Assembly (NCBI GenBank): GCA_964036155.1
Contig: OZ038422.1
Location: 42,679,201-42,743,200 of the forward strand
Source of the DNA: Diploscapter coronatus
Lineage: Eukaryota; Nematoda; Chromadorea; Rhabditida; Rhabditidae
Reading direction: 5' to 3'
Length of the DNA stretch: 64,000 nucleotides
Shown here: in pieces, positions 12,657 through 25,270 of the stretch
Layout of the letters: every line of letters begins with the position of its first letter
Position numbering within the stretch: the stretch's first letter is position 1
The notes under the pieces: model-generated
The model's input: only the letters and a program-made list of their open reading frames with translations
What the model was told of the DNA's origin: nothing
Database searches by the model: none
Made by a program: the position numbers and the translations under genes

Positions 12657-13147
12657 GTTGTAAGCCTGAAGAGATCCTTAGAGTAAGCTATGACAGAACG
12701 AGAACCGCAGCTCATTTTCTTTCTGTCCGGCTACTTTCTCGAGTGCTCTTCGAGGGCACTATCTTGTCCATGCAATTTGACTTGAGCCTTAGTTCAGTTT
12801 GAGTATTTATTTCATCTTTAGGAATGGGACAAAATAGCAGAGCAGCCGTGTTCTGCCCTATCCGCTAGGAAGAAAAATTTTAGACACGGTAGAGTATTAT
12901 ATCCTCTATCGAGGGATTGCAGAGAAAGAGAGAGAGAACAAAAACATCAGATGTGCAATATGGGAAAGACGCTGAGTCAGACAAATTGCGAAAGTTTCTC
13001 GATCAGCGAATAGATTCAATCTATCAACACCAAAAATTAAAAAAAAAAAAAAAAAAAAACCAAAGAAAATTCAGTGCGATAAGCACAGATCTAGGTAGGG
13101 GTTTTTTTTTTTGAGAAATTCAGAGTTTGAAGGGTACTTCCTTCACA

Positions 13148-13316
13148 AAACTTTTGTTCCAATCTACCACGTTTCTATCACAAACGCACTTTTGCAAAGG
13201 CGAGGAGCTTGGGGACCCTACATATGGGTGGATGGGTCCTTGGGTTCAATTCACGAAACCGAAATACCACTACGAGGTTGCAAAACACGATTTCGAATTG
13301 TTTGTAACAAAAGTTT
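13148..13316. repeat. Possible 169-bp inverted-repeat element
   Basis: AAACTTTTGTT at 13148-13158 is matched by AACAAAAGTTT at 13306-13316. Complementarity beyond the 11-bp ends is weak, and no target-site duplication is clear. It may be a decayed MITE. Confidence 0.4.
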
Positions 13317-13413
13317 AATCATAAATTCAAATACCAGAAAATATCAATTTACACACATGTTATAAAACAGAAAATAATCATTAAAATGCTTGCATAATAA
13401 GAAAATCAGCCCT

Positions 13414-16172
13414 TTAGATATTACTAGATGACTGCATTATACTTATAGGGCGAGCTCTTATAGCATCGATTTTTGCCGACTTCGCAAAATTCGCGTTCTG
13501 AAAATATTTTATGAACATGAAAAAATAGACTAAAATACCCGAATAACTCCATGGACGACATAGTATAGAGTTCCTAGCTGAAAGAATGGTCCAAATACTG
13601 TCATAATACCTGTTACTAGCTAAAATTATTCATCAGCAATTTTAACTTGTTTTTAATTTTTATATTTGATTTTATTTTATAAACCTCGAGAATTTGATGG
13701 TATTTATTCCTATAATTCGAGCTGATACCACAAACAGCATGCATTAGACGAAGTCGATTTATTATTTCAAAAGTCAGCGCATTATTGGTTATTATTTCAC
13801 ATATCATCTGAAAATTAAACATATGCAGTTTCAAAAGGCAATAGCTAAATGGCGACCCTTTTTTTTACTAAATGACAGACATTTTTCTTTCTTTCTCAAG
13901 TGTTATTTCTTTTTGCAAATTTTCGAAAAGAAATAGCATTTGGAAAAGAAAGATAAGTCCGTCATTTAGTAACGAACAGGTTGTCAGATCGTCATATAGA
14001 AACTGCCGCTTAAAAATTTCGAAGAAAAATATTATTAGCAGGTCAGGCAGTTTTCAACCAGAATAACAATTTTAGGAGTGGGAGAACGCTAGACGAAATT
14101 TTCGTAAAGAGAAGTGATACATAAGAAAGGTAGGTATGAGGATTTTATCTGAAAATTTGGCTTAAGTGGGACACACTGGGTGTGCACGAACTTCGACTTT
14201 GAAATTTTCATAATTGAAACTTCGTGCACCCATACTACGCACGAAAATGCTGGCTCTTAGTTCTTGCCGAGGTGGTTTGATTCTTTGATTATCTTACTCC
14301 GATAAATAGCTTCCGATTGACTTTGGCTTCCATTTTCTTGAGTTTCTCGCTCATATTTCGATACTCTTCAAGATAAGTCTTGATTTTCATGAAGGATCCT
14401 AGGAGAATAATTGTATGTGCAATATTTCCAACCAGAATCGTTCGCTTGTGTACATCGTACTAAAAATATTTAAAATTTATGGATTTTGTGTTTCTCACAA
14501 ATTTGTATTATTCTTAAACATTATTTGAATCAGTTTGTGTTAATCAATTAAAATTAATCTTTTTTATGAAAGTGACATTGCTTACGATTATATCGAGATA
14601 TGGTCTATACGAAGGGTTGCGTTTGCGTTCCATTATATAAACTTGATAATATAAATCATAGCCATGCCTCGTAAAAGCAAATAGGAGATAGAAGATATAT
14701 GATAGATAAAGCGTCATACGAATTATAAGAACGATTTTTGTATTTACAGTGCTAAATAGTTCTTTTCGTGTGTAAGTTATTAATGAAGTCTTACTTGGAG
14801 AATATAATCGCCCTATGAATATTGATGGCTAAGGAAATGAATTTTGAACTCGTACAAAATATCCAACTGAAGCACACTATGACATGTAATGCTACCTAAA
14901 TTTTTTTTTGTATTTAATTAAATTCACTTTTTATGCCAATTTGGTTTCATAAGTATTATTTCTACATGGAAGGTCATAATTCTAGCCCATCTATCATTAC
15001 AAATTGGCTGAAATTGAATCAAATTATCTATCTCTTACAAATTTGTTAATAATCGAAAGAAATCAGACTTCGAAGTTTAACATTTTGTATTTTTTGTGTA
15101 AAAATATTTAAAAAAAAAAAAAAAGAAAAAGAAAAGAAACACTATTACTAATCCAATTGATGGGGGAACAATTATGGTTCGCCCTTCAATTGATCAATTT
15201 TGGCTGCGAGTACGTTTTCTTCACAAGTGAATAATTTTGTCCCAAAGCGAGAAAGAAGAAAGAAATAGCGTTTGGGATACAAGAGTACCCCAGCCATCGA
15301 TTTTATGTTGTTAAGATAGAAACTAATTTACCATCTTAGATGACTTGACAGGCACTGGTATTTGATCAATATGGAATCGGATGATCAAGGAAAACTAAAC
15401 GTGATCATTATTTATCTTGAATATTTCATATTTGTTAACTACATGGTAAGCCATATTTATGACGGCGCCGACTCATTTGTCTTGAGAGAATTTTTATCCA
15501 ATGGTCGATATTGCATTCAAATTTCCTCTTGATTACAAGAAAGCAAATATCGAGGTTACATAGTTGTCATGTTGTAACGGAAATATAATAAAATATATTA
15601 CAAGAAAATTGGTGACGCTATAATTATGGCCTACCCTGTGTGCATTTCTTAGACTTACCACAGCAATAAATGTGAAGAAATAACAGCATTTTACGATAAG
15701 TTGAGCCATCAAAATACGCTCGAATTCGGTCAGCTTTTGCTCTTTGTGGTACAATTTATAGATGCAATAAACTGCTAGAAGAATTGGAGACCCGTGAATT
15801 AGGATTTCAATGTTGTATAAGGTATAGTCTGAAATGAAGATTGTTGTACAGAGACGCGATAATTAAGAAATCTTTAAAAAAAAATTATTATCAAATGCGT
15901 TCAAAATTCTGAATTCGATTCTCGGGATAAGAACCTATGAAATTTCACGATTTTTAGTCCTCGGAATTTATTCCGATTCCGAATTCTTGAAAAGTGAACT
16001 TTAGAACTCAATTAATCTTAGACGAGGATTTCACTATTAAGCATTGCCATTAGCATTACGGTTGGATTGAGTCTTTTAATAATAATAATTCGAAATTTCA
16101 AAATGACTTACATCGATCGGTAATTACAACAACTTGCGAATCTTCATCGTCGTATTCAGCTGAATTATTCAT
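13414..16172 (-). CDS. Seven-transmembrane chemoreceptor-like protein, 9 exons, 329 aa
   Basis: Exons in gene order: 16112-16172, 15659-15828, 14966-15007, 14795-14895, 14586-14751, 14298-14459, 13685-13807, 13539-13619, 13414-13497. All splice sites are GT-AG and all phases close (330 codons). The short acidic N-terminus is followed by hydrophobic spans: IEILIHGSPILLAVYCIY (TM1), ILMAQLIVKCCYFFTFIAV (TM2), VALHVIVCFSWIFC running into FISLAINIHRAIIF (TM3 and a receptor-like TM3 end), MTLYLSYIFYLLFAF (TM4), RTILVGNIAHTIILLGSF (TM5), then weaker spans in the last exons, ending with FGPFFQLGTLYYVVHGVI. Size and topology fit nematode serpentine chemoreceptors, probably on sensory-neuron membranes; I cannot assign the sr family. 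The 42-bp exon 3 is the least certain. An acceptor-like TAG lies 4 nt before the ATG. A short inverted repeat (14178-14233) lies in intron 6. Confidence 0.85.
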
Positions 16173-17430
16173 TTGTCTATGAATGAATGAAATTCAATGC
16201 CCAAGTCTTACGAAGACTTCACTACAAACCAATAATTTGAGACAAGAAAGGTTAGAACTCGACCCTATAATCATTCCCCGATGCGCATATCCTATCATTA
16301 AAGTTCGTAAATTATCTTTCTTACAAGTTGTAAACATCTGCAAATTTGAGAAAAACTAACTTCACCTCCCAGCATAAATTTGCTGAGCCTGTAATTCAAT
16401 TTCCATTGCAGGCCTGTGAACGTACTCGTACAGATCTTTAATGCACAGCTGTAATCGCTTGTAAGCTATTGCAAACGACAGTTCCCACTTGTAAATAGGG
16501 AGCGCAAGCCCCGCCCTTTGTGAAGTCAAAGTCAAGGAAGGCAATTTCGCTAAAAATCAACATTTTTGAGTGTTTCCTGACACTTGAAAGCGAAAAAAGG
16601 AGTCTCTGAAGTCTACACATACCTTGTGCATCCTGAAAAATGTACATATTACCGACTATGCCAACAAACACACTTTTATTTTGTATTTATCTTTCGCCGC
16701 ACTATTTCGCGATTTAACTTTTGCATGCTTCTTTTCCCGCTCAAACTATCCCTCATCTTTCTCCCGTTCTTCAGTCCTTGCTTGATCCAACGAAAAAGCG
16801 TGGTCAATCGAAGATTTTCCCGATTGACAGATCAATAAATCTTAAGTATTGTCAACTTGTAATTCTTTTCCTCCAAGATTACCAATAATCGAAAAGCATG
16901 AAAGAAAAATACTAATCACTCTGGTTATTAACCAACATCTCCAATGCCTCAGACTCCCTTCCCTACTTTTCTTTCTTTTTTCCCTTTATGGACCGTCTGT
17001 ATCATATTCTAATGCGGCAGAATTTAGTGTGAACGTGAAGGATGATTTATTAAATTTATCAAATGGCTGAGTTTCAGAATTGGAAGATAAAAAAAATTTA
17101 AAGAAACTAGGAATAGACAAATCAAAGTTCGAAGAAAAATAATCACGTGATTCAGAATTCATGTATTTTTTACCGGTTTTCTAGATTTGATAATGCACAG
17201 AGGATAAAACATTGCTGACAGAAACAGGCGATGTCAGTGATAATAGGATGGTGAAAAAGTAGGTCCATTTCTGAAGCTGACAATTCTGAGACAATATGAC
17301 AATTAACATGATTCGTTCATCATTTAACGATTTGGGCAAAACTTATCGGGCAAAATGTATAAACTCAGAAATTGATATTATGAAAATTTTCTTTCCATTT
17401 TTCACGTCTAAAATTTGATTAAGGTGTCTA
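16173..17430. other. Intergenic, receptor 5' side to ABC transporter 3' side
   Basis: Includes the presumed receptor promoter and the transporter's 3'UTR. It contains one copy of the dispersed hairpin repeat at 16546-16600. Short open frames here show no splice logic or family resemblance. Confidence 0.6.
16546..16600. repeat. Dispersed short hairpin repeat, copy A
   Basis: TTTCGCTAAAAATCAACA, then GAGTGTTTCCTGACACTTGA, then GCGAAAAAAG. It is nearly identical to 32690-32746. The outer TTTCGC/GCGAAA and inner AGTGT/ACACT pairs are self-complementary. Confidence 0.75.
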
Positions 17431-20400
17431 TCACATGGCAAGCGTTTGTTTCTGAATGAGATTGTAATATCGTCCCTTCCTGCTCATCAACTGCGAATGC
17501 GTTCCACTCTCGCGGACTTTGCCGTTATCGACGAAAACGATCAAGTCGGCATTTTGGACTGACGACAATCGATGAGCGATAACTGCAAAGAAATGAATTG
17601 TTGTTTGTCGAAAATGGTCAAATCTGACTTATCGTCGTTCTGCCTTCGCGCGCTCGATCTAATGATTCTTGCACAGCCTGAATTATTTACCCCTGTGAAA
17701 TTTAGAAATGCAAATTGAAACCTTTTCCGATTCACTATCCAAGGCAGACGTCGCTTCATCCAATAGGAGAATTTTCGGATTTCGTATTATTGCGCGAGCA
17801 ATCGCAATTCTCTGTTTTTGACCACCAGAAAGTTGAGAGCCTTTCTCACCGACCTACAAGTTTGTTCGAAAATTTAGTAACTAATCGGTTTTTAGTATCA
17901 TGAGAACAAAAATTATCATAAGCAGATTCAGGTAAAATTTCCCGGAGAGTTGTATCTTGGTTTCTTAAAAAAAATCTAAATAGATTTTCAAAAAACTATC
18001 TCGCTCCTGGTATCTTCAATGAATTGAAGATTTCGATAAAGCTCTTTTCATATATGAAGGCCATACTTCAGTGTCGATATTATGGGGTAGCTTTTCCAGA
18101 AACGATGTAGCGTTTGCCATTTCCAGAGCTCTGTCGATTCGTTCTTGCGATACCTAAATGACTTGAAAATTTCTTTTTTTACGAAAAATGTCACATTTTC
18201 CAATCCAAAAGTGACGTTGTCTTTGATCGTCCCAGAGAATAGTCGAGGCTCCTGCCCGACATGAGCCATTTGCGTCCTAAGATGGTGCAGTGACAGAGAT
18301 TTGATGTCCATTCCGTCAATTTTCTAAAAAAATACGCGGTTGAATTCGCAAATCGTCATTCTTTCCGAACCAGAATTCCTGAATTTACATCGTAGAATCT
18401 CTCGAGCAAGGAAATGCAAGTCGATTTCCCAGAGCCCGATGAGCCGACCAGGGCGACCGACTGTCCTTTCTGTGCGGATAAATTCAGTGACCTCAGAACG
18501 GGATTCCGAAGTCTTTGGGGATAGAAAAACTTGACATTTTCGAATTCCACCTCTCCACTGATTTCCTGAATGAATCTAACATTTTACAAGTATAAGAATT
18601 GCCATACAGTTTCCATTCCTTCTCTACAATCCCCAGTTGCAGGCTTTCGGTTGATCATCGAAAATAGCGATTCAGCTGAAGCTCTCGCTTTGACGATCTC
18701 GGGAAAATAAGAAAAACTATTCATGATTGCAATCGTTAAGAGCATAAATGCGTAGATGCATCTGAACTTTTCCAATAAAAACACAAAAATATCAATACTT
18801 ACGTAAAGACCTCTCTACTCGGTCTAATTTCATTGTAAATGATGTAAATTCCCAAAGCATAACAAGCAGAGATCAGGAAATATCGGCTCGTTTGCGATAT
18901 TGAAAAATTTATAGCCTCAATAATGCCTGAAATTTTCTCGTGGTAATAACTGATTTTCTACAAGTCATTTATATTGTAGATGACCGATAAATTGGAACAA
19001 TAAAGGAGGCACCTTTCTTTCTCTCCTCTTGTGAGCTTCGGATGCGCAAGAGACGAGCATTTGTTTATTCGCGATTTATTTCTTTGTTTTCTTTTAGTTT
19101 TTAAGGATAATTATCAATGATTATCCGATTAATTTTTATCAATATCGATGGAGGAAGATAATTAGCAAGTTTCCATGGCAAAATCCCGTTAGTTTCGATG
19201 AAAAACAAAGAAATCGCCTAATGAACAAATTCTTGTCTCTAGCACATTCAAAGGCTCAAAGGAGAGAGAGAAAGAAACGAATTTCTTTTATTTCGTTCAA
19301 ATTGGTCGCCCATCGATAATACCTAGTTTTAGATTTTTGCTTTTATGCTGCTTTATTGAGTTCTCGTATTTTTCGTAGAATTCTCGAGTTCTTGTCAATA
19401 TTTGAATAGTCTTGACATTTTCGATTATTTCGATTGCGATCTTAAATTTGAGTGGAAAATGGAGGATAACAGAATGAAGATGCCAACTTTGCCAGCTTCA
19501 TCAGCCTTTGCAGCCCCGATATTCACGCATCTGATGTAATACATAGACCCGACTGTTATAACGGCAATTATACCCGATATGGCTGTGCCAACAATTGCTA
19601 TCTAATTTTATTTTATCGAGATTTTGAAATCGTGTTGCAAGTAAAAGTTCGTAACAAGTCTAACAATGAACGCAAAATTTCGCAACACTACTATTAAAAC
19701 ACTGAAGAAAATAAAAGTCGCTGAAAGAAGAGGCATTGGTATTGTGCAAAATAATGCGCATTTACACATTGCCAACGAACTTTTTACTTATTGCGCTCTT
19801 TCAGAAAATGATTCCCTACCTGCCAACAATAAACAAATGCAATGGCAACAATAGCAACTAAAGCACTGATTCCATTTATGATATGCAAGGCTCGATAATC
19901 AGCAATCTGAAATGAACTTGTCACATAGATGGAGCACATTTCCTATCGTCTTTATTGAAAAATCTAAAAGATAATCAGTTCTATGAACGCTCGCTAACAA
20001 GAGTGTTTGGAATTTTAATTCTGATCTCATTAAATTTCGATTCAGGATCGAGCAGATTCTCAAATCCGACACTGAATTCGAATTTCTCGAAATTAAAATT
20101 CCGAACATCCTTGTTCATGAATCTACCATTTGTGTTAAGCTGATCTGACAAAATTTTTACTGACTGAATTTACCTTTTCGGCATGATTTTTGTAGAAATT
20201 CGATGTAAATATTGCATACTCGAATTACATATTATTTTTCTTTCAATTTTTGCTACAGAAATGGTCAAATTCTTACAGCTTTTACATTTGGTGCATCGGT
20301 AGCGAGTTTCGAGATAAGTTTTCCTGGGGAGTAATTTGGATTATCAAAGTAGGATGCATCTTGATAAAGAATATTGCGGAAGGAGCGAACTCGAAGATCG

Positions 20401-23400
20401 ATAGACAAATTTTCTGATGCAATCGAAAACATCACTGACTGAAACATACTATTTGTATTACTTCTGGCATAGGATAATTCCCTATCTACATACACTGATA
20501 ACTTGCGTTATGACAATGCAGACTCCGATCGAAATGAACATGATCATCACATAAATCTGAAAATTATAATCCTTTCTTATCAACTCAATAATTTTCGTAC
20601 CATTTGGTTTATAATATCATCTGAAATTTTCAAGGCATTGAATGCATAGCCGAATGCCAATGACATTCCTGGCAATTCGATTCCTCGAATAATCGCAAAT
20701 ATCTAAACTTTTTATTGAGTTGCTAAATCATTCTATCAAAAGAATTCCTGGAACAGGAGTACGCGAAGGCTCAGATCATTTCTAGGAAATTAAAAAAAAT
20801 AATTTCGGAAGAAACTTTAGGCGCTCCAATTCGTGCTTTTTTAATTTTGCACATCCATAAGACTACGAAAACACATTGAAACTTACAAATCCTATCAATA
20901 AATAGTGGTAGTTTCCTTGCGCATTTTTGAACACATCGATAATTCCACCATGAACTTTATCTTCTTCATCATTGATATCAAGGGAAAATTTCGACCTAAT
21001 TGATCCGTTTAGCTTCTGACAATTTTCTGGATTTGCATTTTCCAACCTAAATCATTATGTAATAATTTCTGAACTGTCTAAAATTGTGAACATTTTAGAA
21101 CTTTTCCTTGACTGCATGGAATGATACTGTCGATTGAATTCATTCACAAGATCGAGCTCGATTTCGTCACTGAACGATATTTTTTATTTGGCTGAGAGTT
21201 ATAAATACTGAATCTTAAAATTTACCTTAAATTGTTATTTTCCGATTCAGATTCCTTATCTTCGTCAGTTTTGAGAAGTTGGGCTTCGACTAGGTTAAAA
21301 TATCTGAAATCATCACTGTTGATTAGGGTAGATTTTTTATTAGATTACTGACCTTCCTTTCAGTGCAATTAGTTGTTCATGAGTACCCATTTCGACTACG
21401 TTTCCCTTTTCCAGATAGACGATTTTGTCAGCCTCTTTGATTGTCGACAGCCTGTGGGCGATGACTGAAATTTTTGAAAACTAAATGATGCATTTTGATT
21501 AGAAAGATGTGAAAGTCCAAATTTAAAAATAAAATCGAAACCGATAGTAATTTTCTCGACAAGGAAACTTCGCGAAATGTTACTCGAAGCTCTTGACGAA
21601 AATTTGCATATAATTCAGTTCAATGACAGAAAGAACGATTCCGAAGTCAAAAACGGCAACCTGGGAAAATAGTTTCAGCGTTGCATCGTCGCTTACGAAA
21701 CGATATGGAGACAAATATTTTCCCTACCAAATTTAGTCCAACCTATTTCTCATGCAACGACGATACGATGCGACTACTTTTCCAAATTGCCGTCTAAAAC
21801 TTTACCTATTGTGGTTCGTCCTTTCGATGCGTTATTCAGAGCCGCCTGAAAAGACAAACACATCATTGATCCGGATTTTTCTTTGAATATCCCGACCTGC
21901 ACGATAGATTCCGAATTAGCGTCCAGAGCTGAAGTGGCCTCATCAAGAAGAAGGACTTTCGGGTTGCGAATTAGCGTTCTCGCAATGGCAATTCTTTGCT
22001 TCTGGCCTCCCGATAACTCGTCACCGATCAGTGTATCGTAGCCCTGAGGGTTAGAGAAGATATAGGTGCTTAAAGTTCTAGTTGGATTCTGCTATTTACC
22101 TTCGGAGTTGTCATGATGAATTGGTGCGCATTCGCTGTTTTGCATGCTTCAATCACTTGTTCCATCGATGCATTCGGATTGCCGAATTTGACATTGTTCG
22201 CAATTGTGTCGTTGAATAAAACTGGCTCCTGAACAGCTTTGCTCGAATAGTTTTGGGCAATAGATAGATTGAATTTCAAAAGTGAAAAATTAGTTTCGGC
22301 TATTTCCTCATCTATGATCTCCCAATAGACTTCTTTACCTGCTGAACGATTCCGATATTGTTCCGCAACCAATCAATGTTAAGCGTGCGCACATCATTCC
22401 CATCCAACAGAACGTCTCCAATCTCTGGTTCATATAGATGCGTCAAGAGACCGGCCTAATGTTTATCTCAGTACATACTTCTTTATTCATTTTCGAATAC
22501 TATAGTCGATTTTCCACTTCCTGAATGGCCTACAAGCGCGACGACTTTTCCAGGTTCGGCGATTAAACTTATTCCATTGAGAATTTTCGCGTCGCTTCGA
22601 GTCGAATAGCGGAAGTGGACATTCTTGAGTTCGACACGGCCTTCGATTGTGTCTGGGCGTTTTCCTGCTGCTGAATACGGGTCGATTTTTGGAACCTAAA
22701 ATTGACAAGACCATTTGAAAATTATTTTGAAATGTGCAGGGTAAATAAGGCTGTACGCAATAAAATATGAAATTTTCAGAATCGACTGATTCCAATCCTA
22801 ATCTTGCTGTAAATTAATATTAAAAATTCTCAAAATGATCACGAAGTTAAAGCAACCCATTTAGTGTTTTAATTTGATAAGATAAAAATTTAGAAATAGT
22901 ATTTTATCGTGATTTTACTTATAACGATGTCATTATAAATTTGATTATTTTTATTTTTACTGAATTGTCAATGTTTATACCCGATCAATTGCGTCGTAGA
23001 TTATTGCTGCAGAAACTCGAGCGTTCAGCAGAACCATGAGATGCGTGGAAATTAATCCGAAATAATATGCCCCCATTACGATTGTGGTTATTGATGTGTA
23101 GATATCTCCTGGCTTACTCGCTATTCCCACTTTGAGTAGGTATCCACCATATCTGTAGAGCAATTTTGAACTTCCTCAATGTTGCAAACTTCTTACAAGA
23201 ATCCGAAACCAATAAATGCCAATAGAACTAAGAGGAATAAAGAGCTCATGAATCCACTCCAGAAGCCCTTCCAAATCAAATGAATTTTTCCTTTGCTCAA
23301 TTCGGTGGAATATCTGAAAATTATTCTGATTTTGACAAGCCTATTTATTATCTATCTGAGATTTCAGAAGAAAATATTGAAATCCAGACTTAAAATTGAA

Positions 23401-25270
23401 GTTAACTTTAAAAATGTTCTAATAAAGAATAAGAAGGTGGAAGGAATTGAAATCGGGAAAAAGCTAAGTCGGAATTCCTTGATCGTTCTGATTCAGATTG
23501 TTTCTTAGGTTCTGTTACTTTTGAGTCATATGTTCCTGAGCATTGAATGCTTGCACAGTCCTGATCCCCATTATCGATTCCTCAGCGATTTCTCCGGCCT
23601 TTCCAATGCATTTCATCTCCTGCATCATCGAAGCTGTTGTCTTCTGCAATTCACTCATTTCAAATGTTATACTTGCAACAGAAGTTGTGATATACTTTTG
23701 CCATAAAACTCATGATAATGCATGTTGGAGGAACCGCAGCGAGCATGAGCAGGGCCAACCTCCATTCATAGCAGAAAGAGATTATTATTCCAGAAATCAC
23801 CATCGCTAGTCCTATATATGTTAGAAATTCATCACGATTTGTAAGAAAGTTTTAAGCAAATGTATGCTCACCTCTGATCAGTAAGCCTAATTTGTCTCCT
23901 ATTCCATCTCGAATTCTGTCAATATTGCTGAAATAGGAATGGATAAGAATTGTTATTAATGTATCGCCACAGACATAAACTAATTTTATCTGATGATAAA
24001 TTTAAAACGCTCTATTCTAAATTAGCTTACTCATTGAGTTTCGTGGTAAGAGATCCCGAATGATTTTTATCGATCCATTCTGCTTCCTGCCGCAAAATTG
24101 CCCTGATGAATTCCTGCCTAATTCGTGAAACAATCCTATTGCAGAGAATGTAAAAGCACATGTACTAAAACTAGTTTTATAAAAGAACAAAACTGAATAG
24201 AAATGTACCCCGATAAAATTATTGACCAAAGTAAATATTCCGCTACCAAGGAAAACATAGACATTGTTATAGGCTTTATCACGAAATTCGGTGCTATTCG
24301 CGGGATATAATAGCAGATCGTTTGTAATATTCCCTCTGAAATCGCAAAATTGGCCTAATGTGGTAATTATAAATATAATTTCTGTTTATTTATCCTATTT
24401 TCAATATGTATTCAAACTTTTAAATATCCAATTTAGCACAGGATTAATAATCAGAGAAATTTGATCGTTCTCAAGATAAGCTACTCTTTATTGCCAACTT
24501 ACATAAATAGAAAGAGGACTGAAAATGAAGCACCAGCAATGACGGAACAAATACATCCAATGCAGAGCATGGCATAGTCACGGTTGTTACCGAATCGAAA
24601 CTGAATATTCGAAATCATGCAGCATTTTGTATTATCCGAAATTAGGTTGCTCATAACTTTTTCCCGTTCACAATTCGAGAATTCGATATTTTTATTTAAA
24701 AATAGTCGTAGTCAACATTTTGGAAAAACTATGATTATGAATGCAGTTGGTAAGCCCACATATCATGCTACAATTTGATAAAATTCTGCACACATATTCA
24801 TTCGCTGAATTATGATTTCTGACGGATTTCATTCAAAATGGTTCACGATAATTGAATATATCTGGGTGCATTCACATTCGTATTTGCTCCAAACTTTCGA
24901 CCGTCACTGTTAGTACAATTTTAAAGTTAATAAATCTTGGTAGAGATAAGTGAATCTTTAGTTTCTTTTGATAACTGTTTTTCTTTAAACTTTTAATTTC
25001 GCTAGACTATTTTCATCTTTTAAATCATAAAAGAGCTATTTGATAACTTAATGATTTTATCAAAATATAAGAACATCTTACCAAACCAGCTATAGAAACA
25101 GGCTTATAGTCCAACTTTCGTCTGGCAAGATCTCCTCTAAATATTATTAGGGTTAGAGCATTTATTTAGCGATATGTTTACCTGCATAAAATAGTGTTAA
25201 TGAATTGCTCAAATTTGGACTGCTCATATTTGTCGCTTTCCAACTCAACTCCTATCGATTTTGCACCCAT
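17431..25270 (-). CDS. pgp: P-glycoprotein / ABCB multidrug exporter, full transporter, 33 exons, 1258 aa
   Basis: ATP-driven efflux pump of the plasma membrane (ABC subfamily B). Exons in gene order: 25182-25270, 25082-25136, 24503-24600, 24209-24335, 24031-24164, 23872-23927, 23696-23811, 23519-23643, 23197-23313, 22981-23152, 22501-22695, 22339-22455, 22100-22228, 21897-22043, 21806-21845, 21353-21464, 21226-21303, 21128-21169, 20887-21046, 20601-20702, 20494-20556, 20277-20438, 19820-19906, 19488-19601, 19323-19440, 18803-18926, 18608-18761, 18371-18565, 18195-18323, 18067-18153, 17722-17853, 17629-17677, 17431-17582. Phases close over 1259 codons. Layout is TMD1-NBD1-linker-TMD2-NBD2. 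NBD1: Walker [10 protein letters not shown] 419-427, signature LSGGQ 520-524, Walker B VLLLDE 540-545, switch His 576. NBD2: GSSGSGKST 1052-1060, LSGGQ 1156-1160, ILLLDE 1176-1181. Both ATP sites look intact. The acidic linker is about residues 605-665. An acceptor 13 nt before the ATG suggests trans-splicing. Introns 15 and 25 carry MITE-like inserts. No specific pgp paralogue can be named. Confidence 0.95.
18979..19316. mobile_element. ~337-bp MITE-like element with ~110-bp inverted arms
   Basis: Fills most of the 396-bp intron between P-glycoprotein exons 25 and 26. The left arm begins GATGACCGATAAATTGGAAC. The right arm, read in reverse complement, begins CGATGGGCGACCAATTTGAA. They keep pairing through CTTTCTTTCTCTC, GAGAC.AG.ATTTGTT and ATTTCTTTGTTTT. 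The ~100-bp centre contains its own small palindrome (GGATAATTATCAATGATTATCC-like, 19104-19125). No open frame. Confidence 0.75.
21653..21793. mobile_element. 141-bp MITE-like element with ~45-bp inverted arms
   Basis: In the P-glycoprotein intron between exons 15 and 16. The left arm starts ACGGCAACCTGGGAAAATAG and the right arm's complement starts ACGGCAATTTGGAAAAGTAG. Pairing continues through GCATCGTCG / TATCGTCGTTGCAT. No target-site duplication is obvious. Confidence 0.7.

Larger units (their letters stand above)
12235..13413. other. Intergenic with two inverted-repeat elements and a 21-A tract
   Basis: Between convergent genes. It contains the 3'UTR of the 164-aa gene, the MITE-like element at 12501-12656, a poly-A tract at 13039-13059, and a weaker inverted-repeat element at 13148-13316. 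Short open frames at 13111-13365 lie inside that last element and in the sequence around it; I do not think they are genes. Confidence 0.6.

Noticed and set aside
13111..13365. Two overlapping frames of 63 and 84 codons
   Set aside because: They span the probable inverted-repeat element at 13148-13316 and its immediate surroundings; both frames are equally open and neither has splice context.
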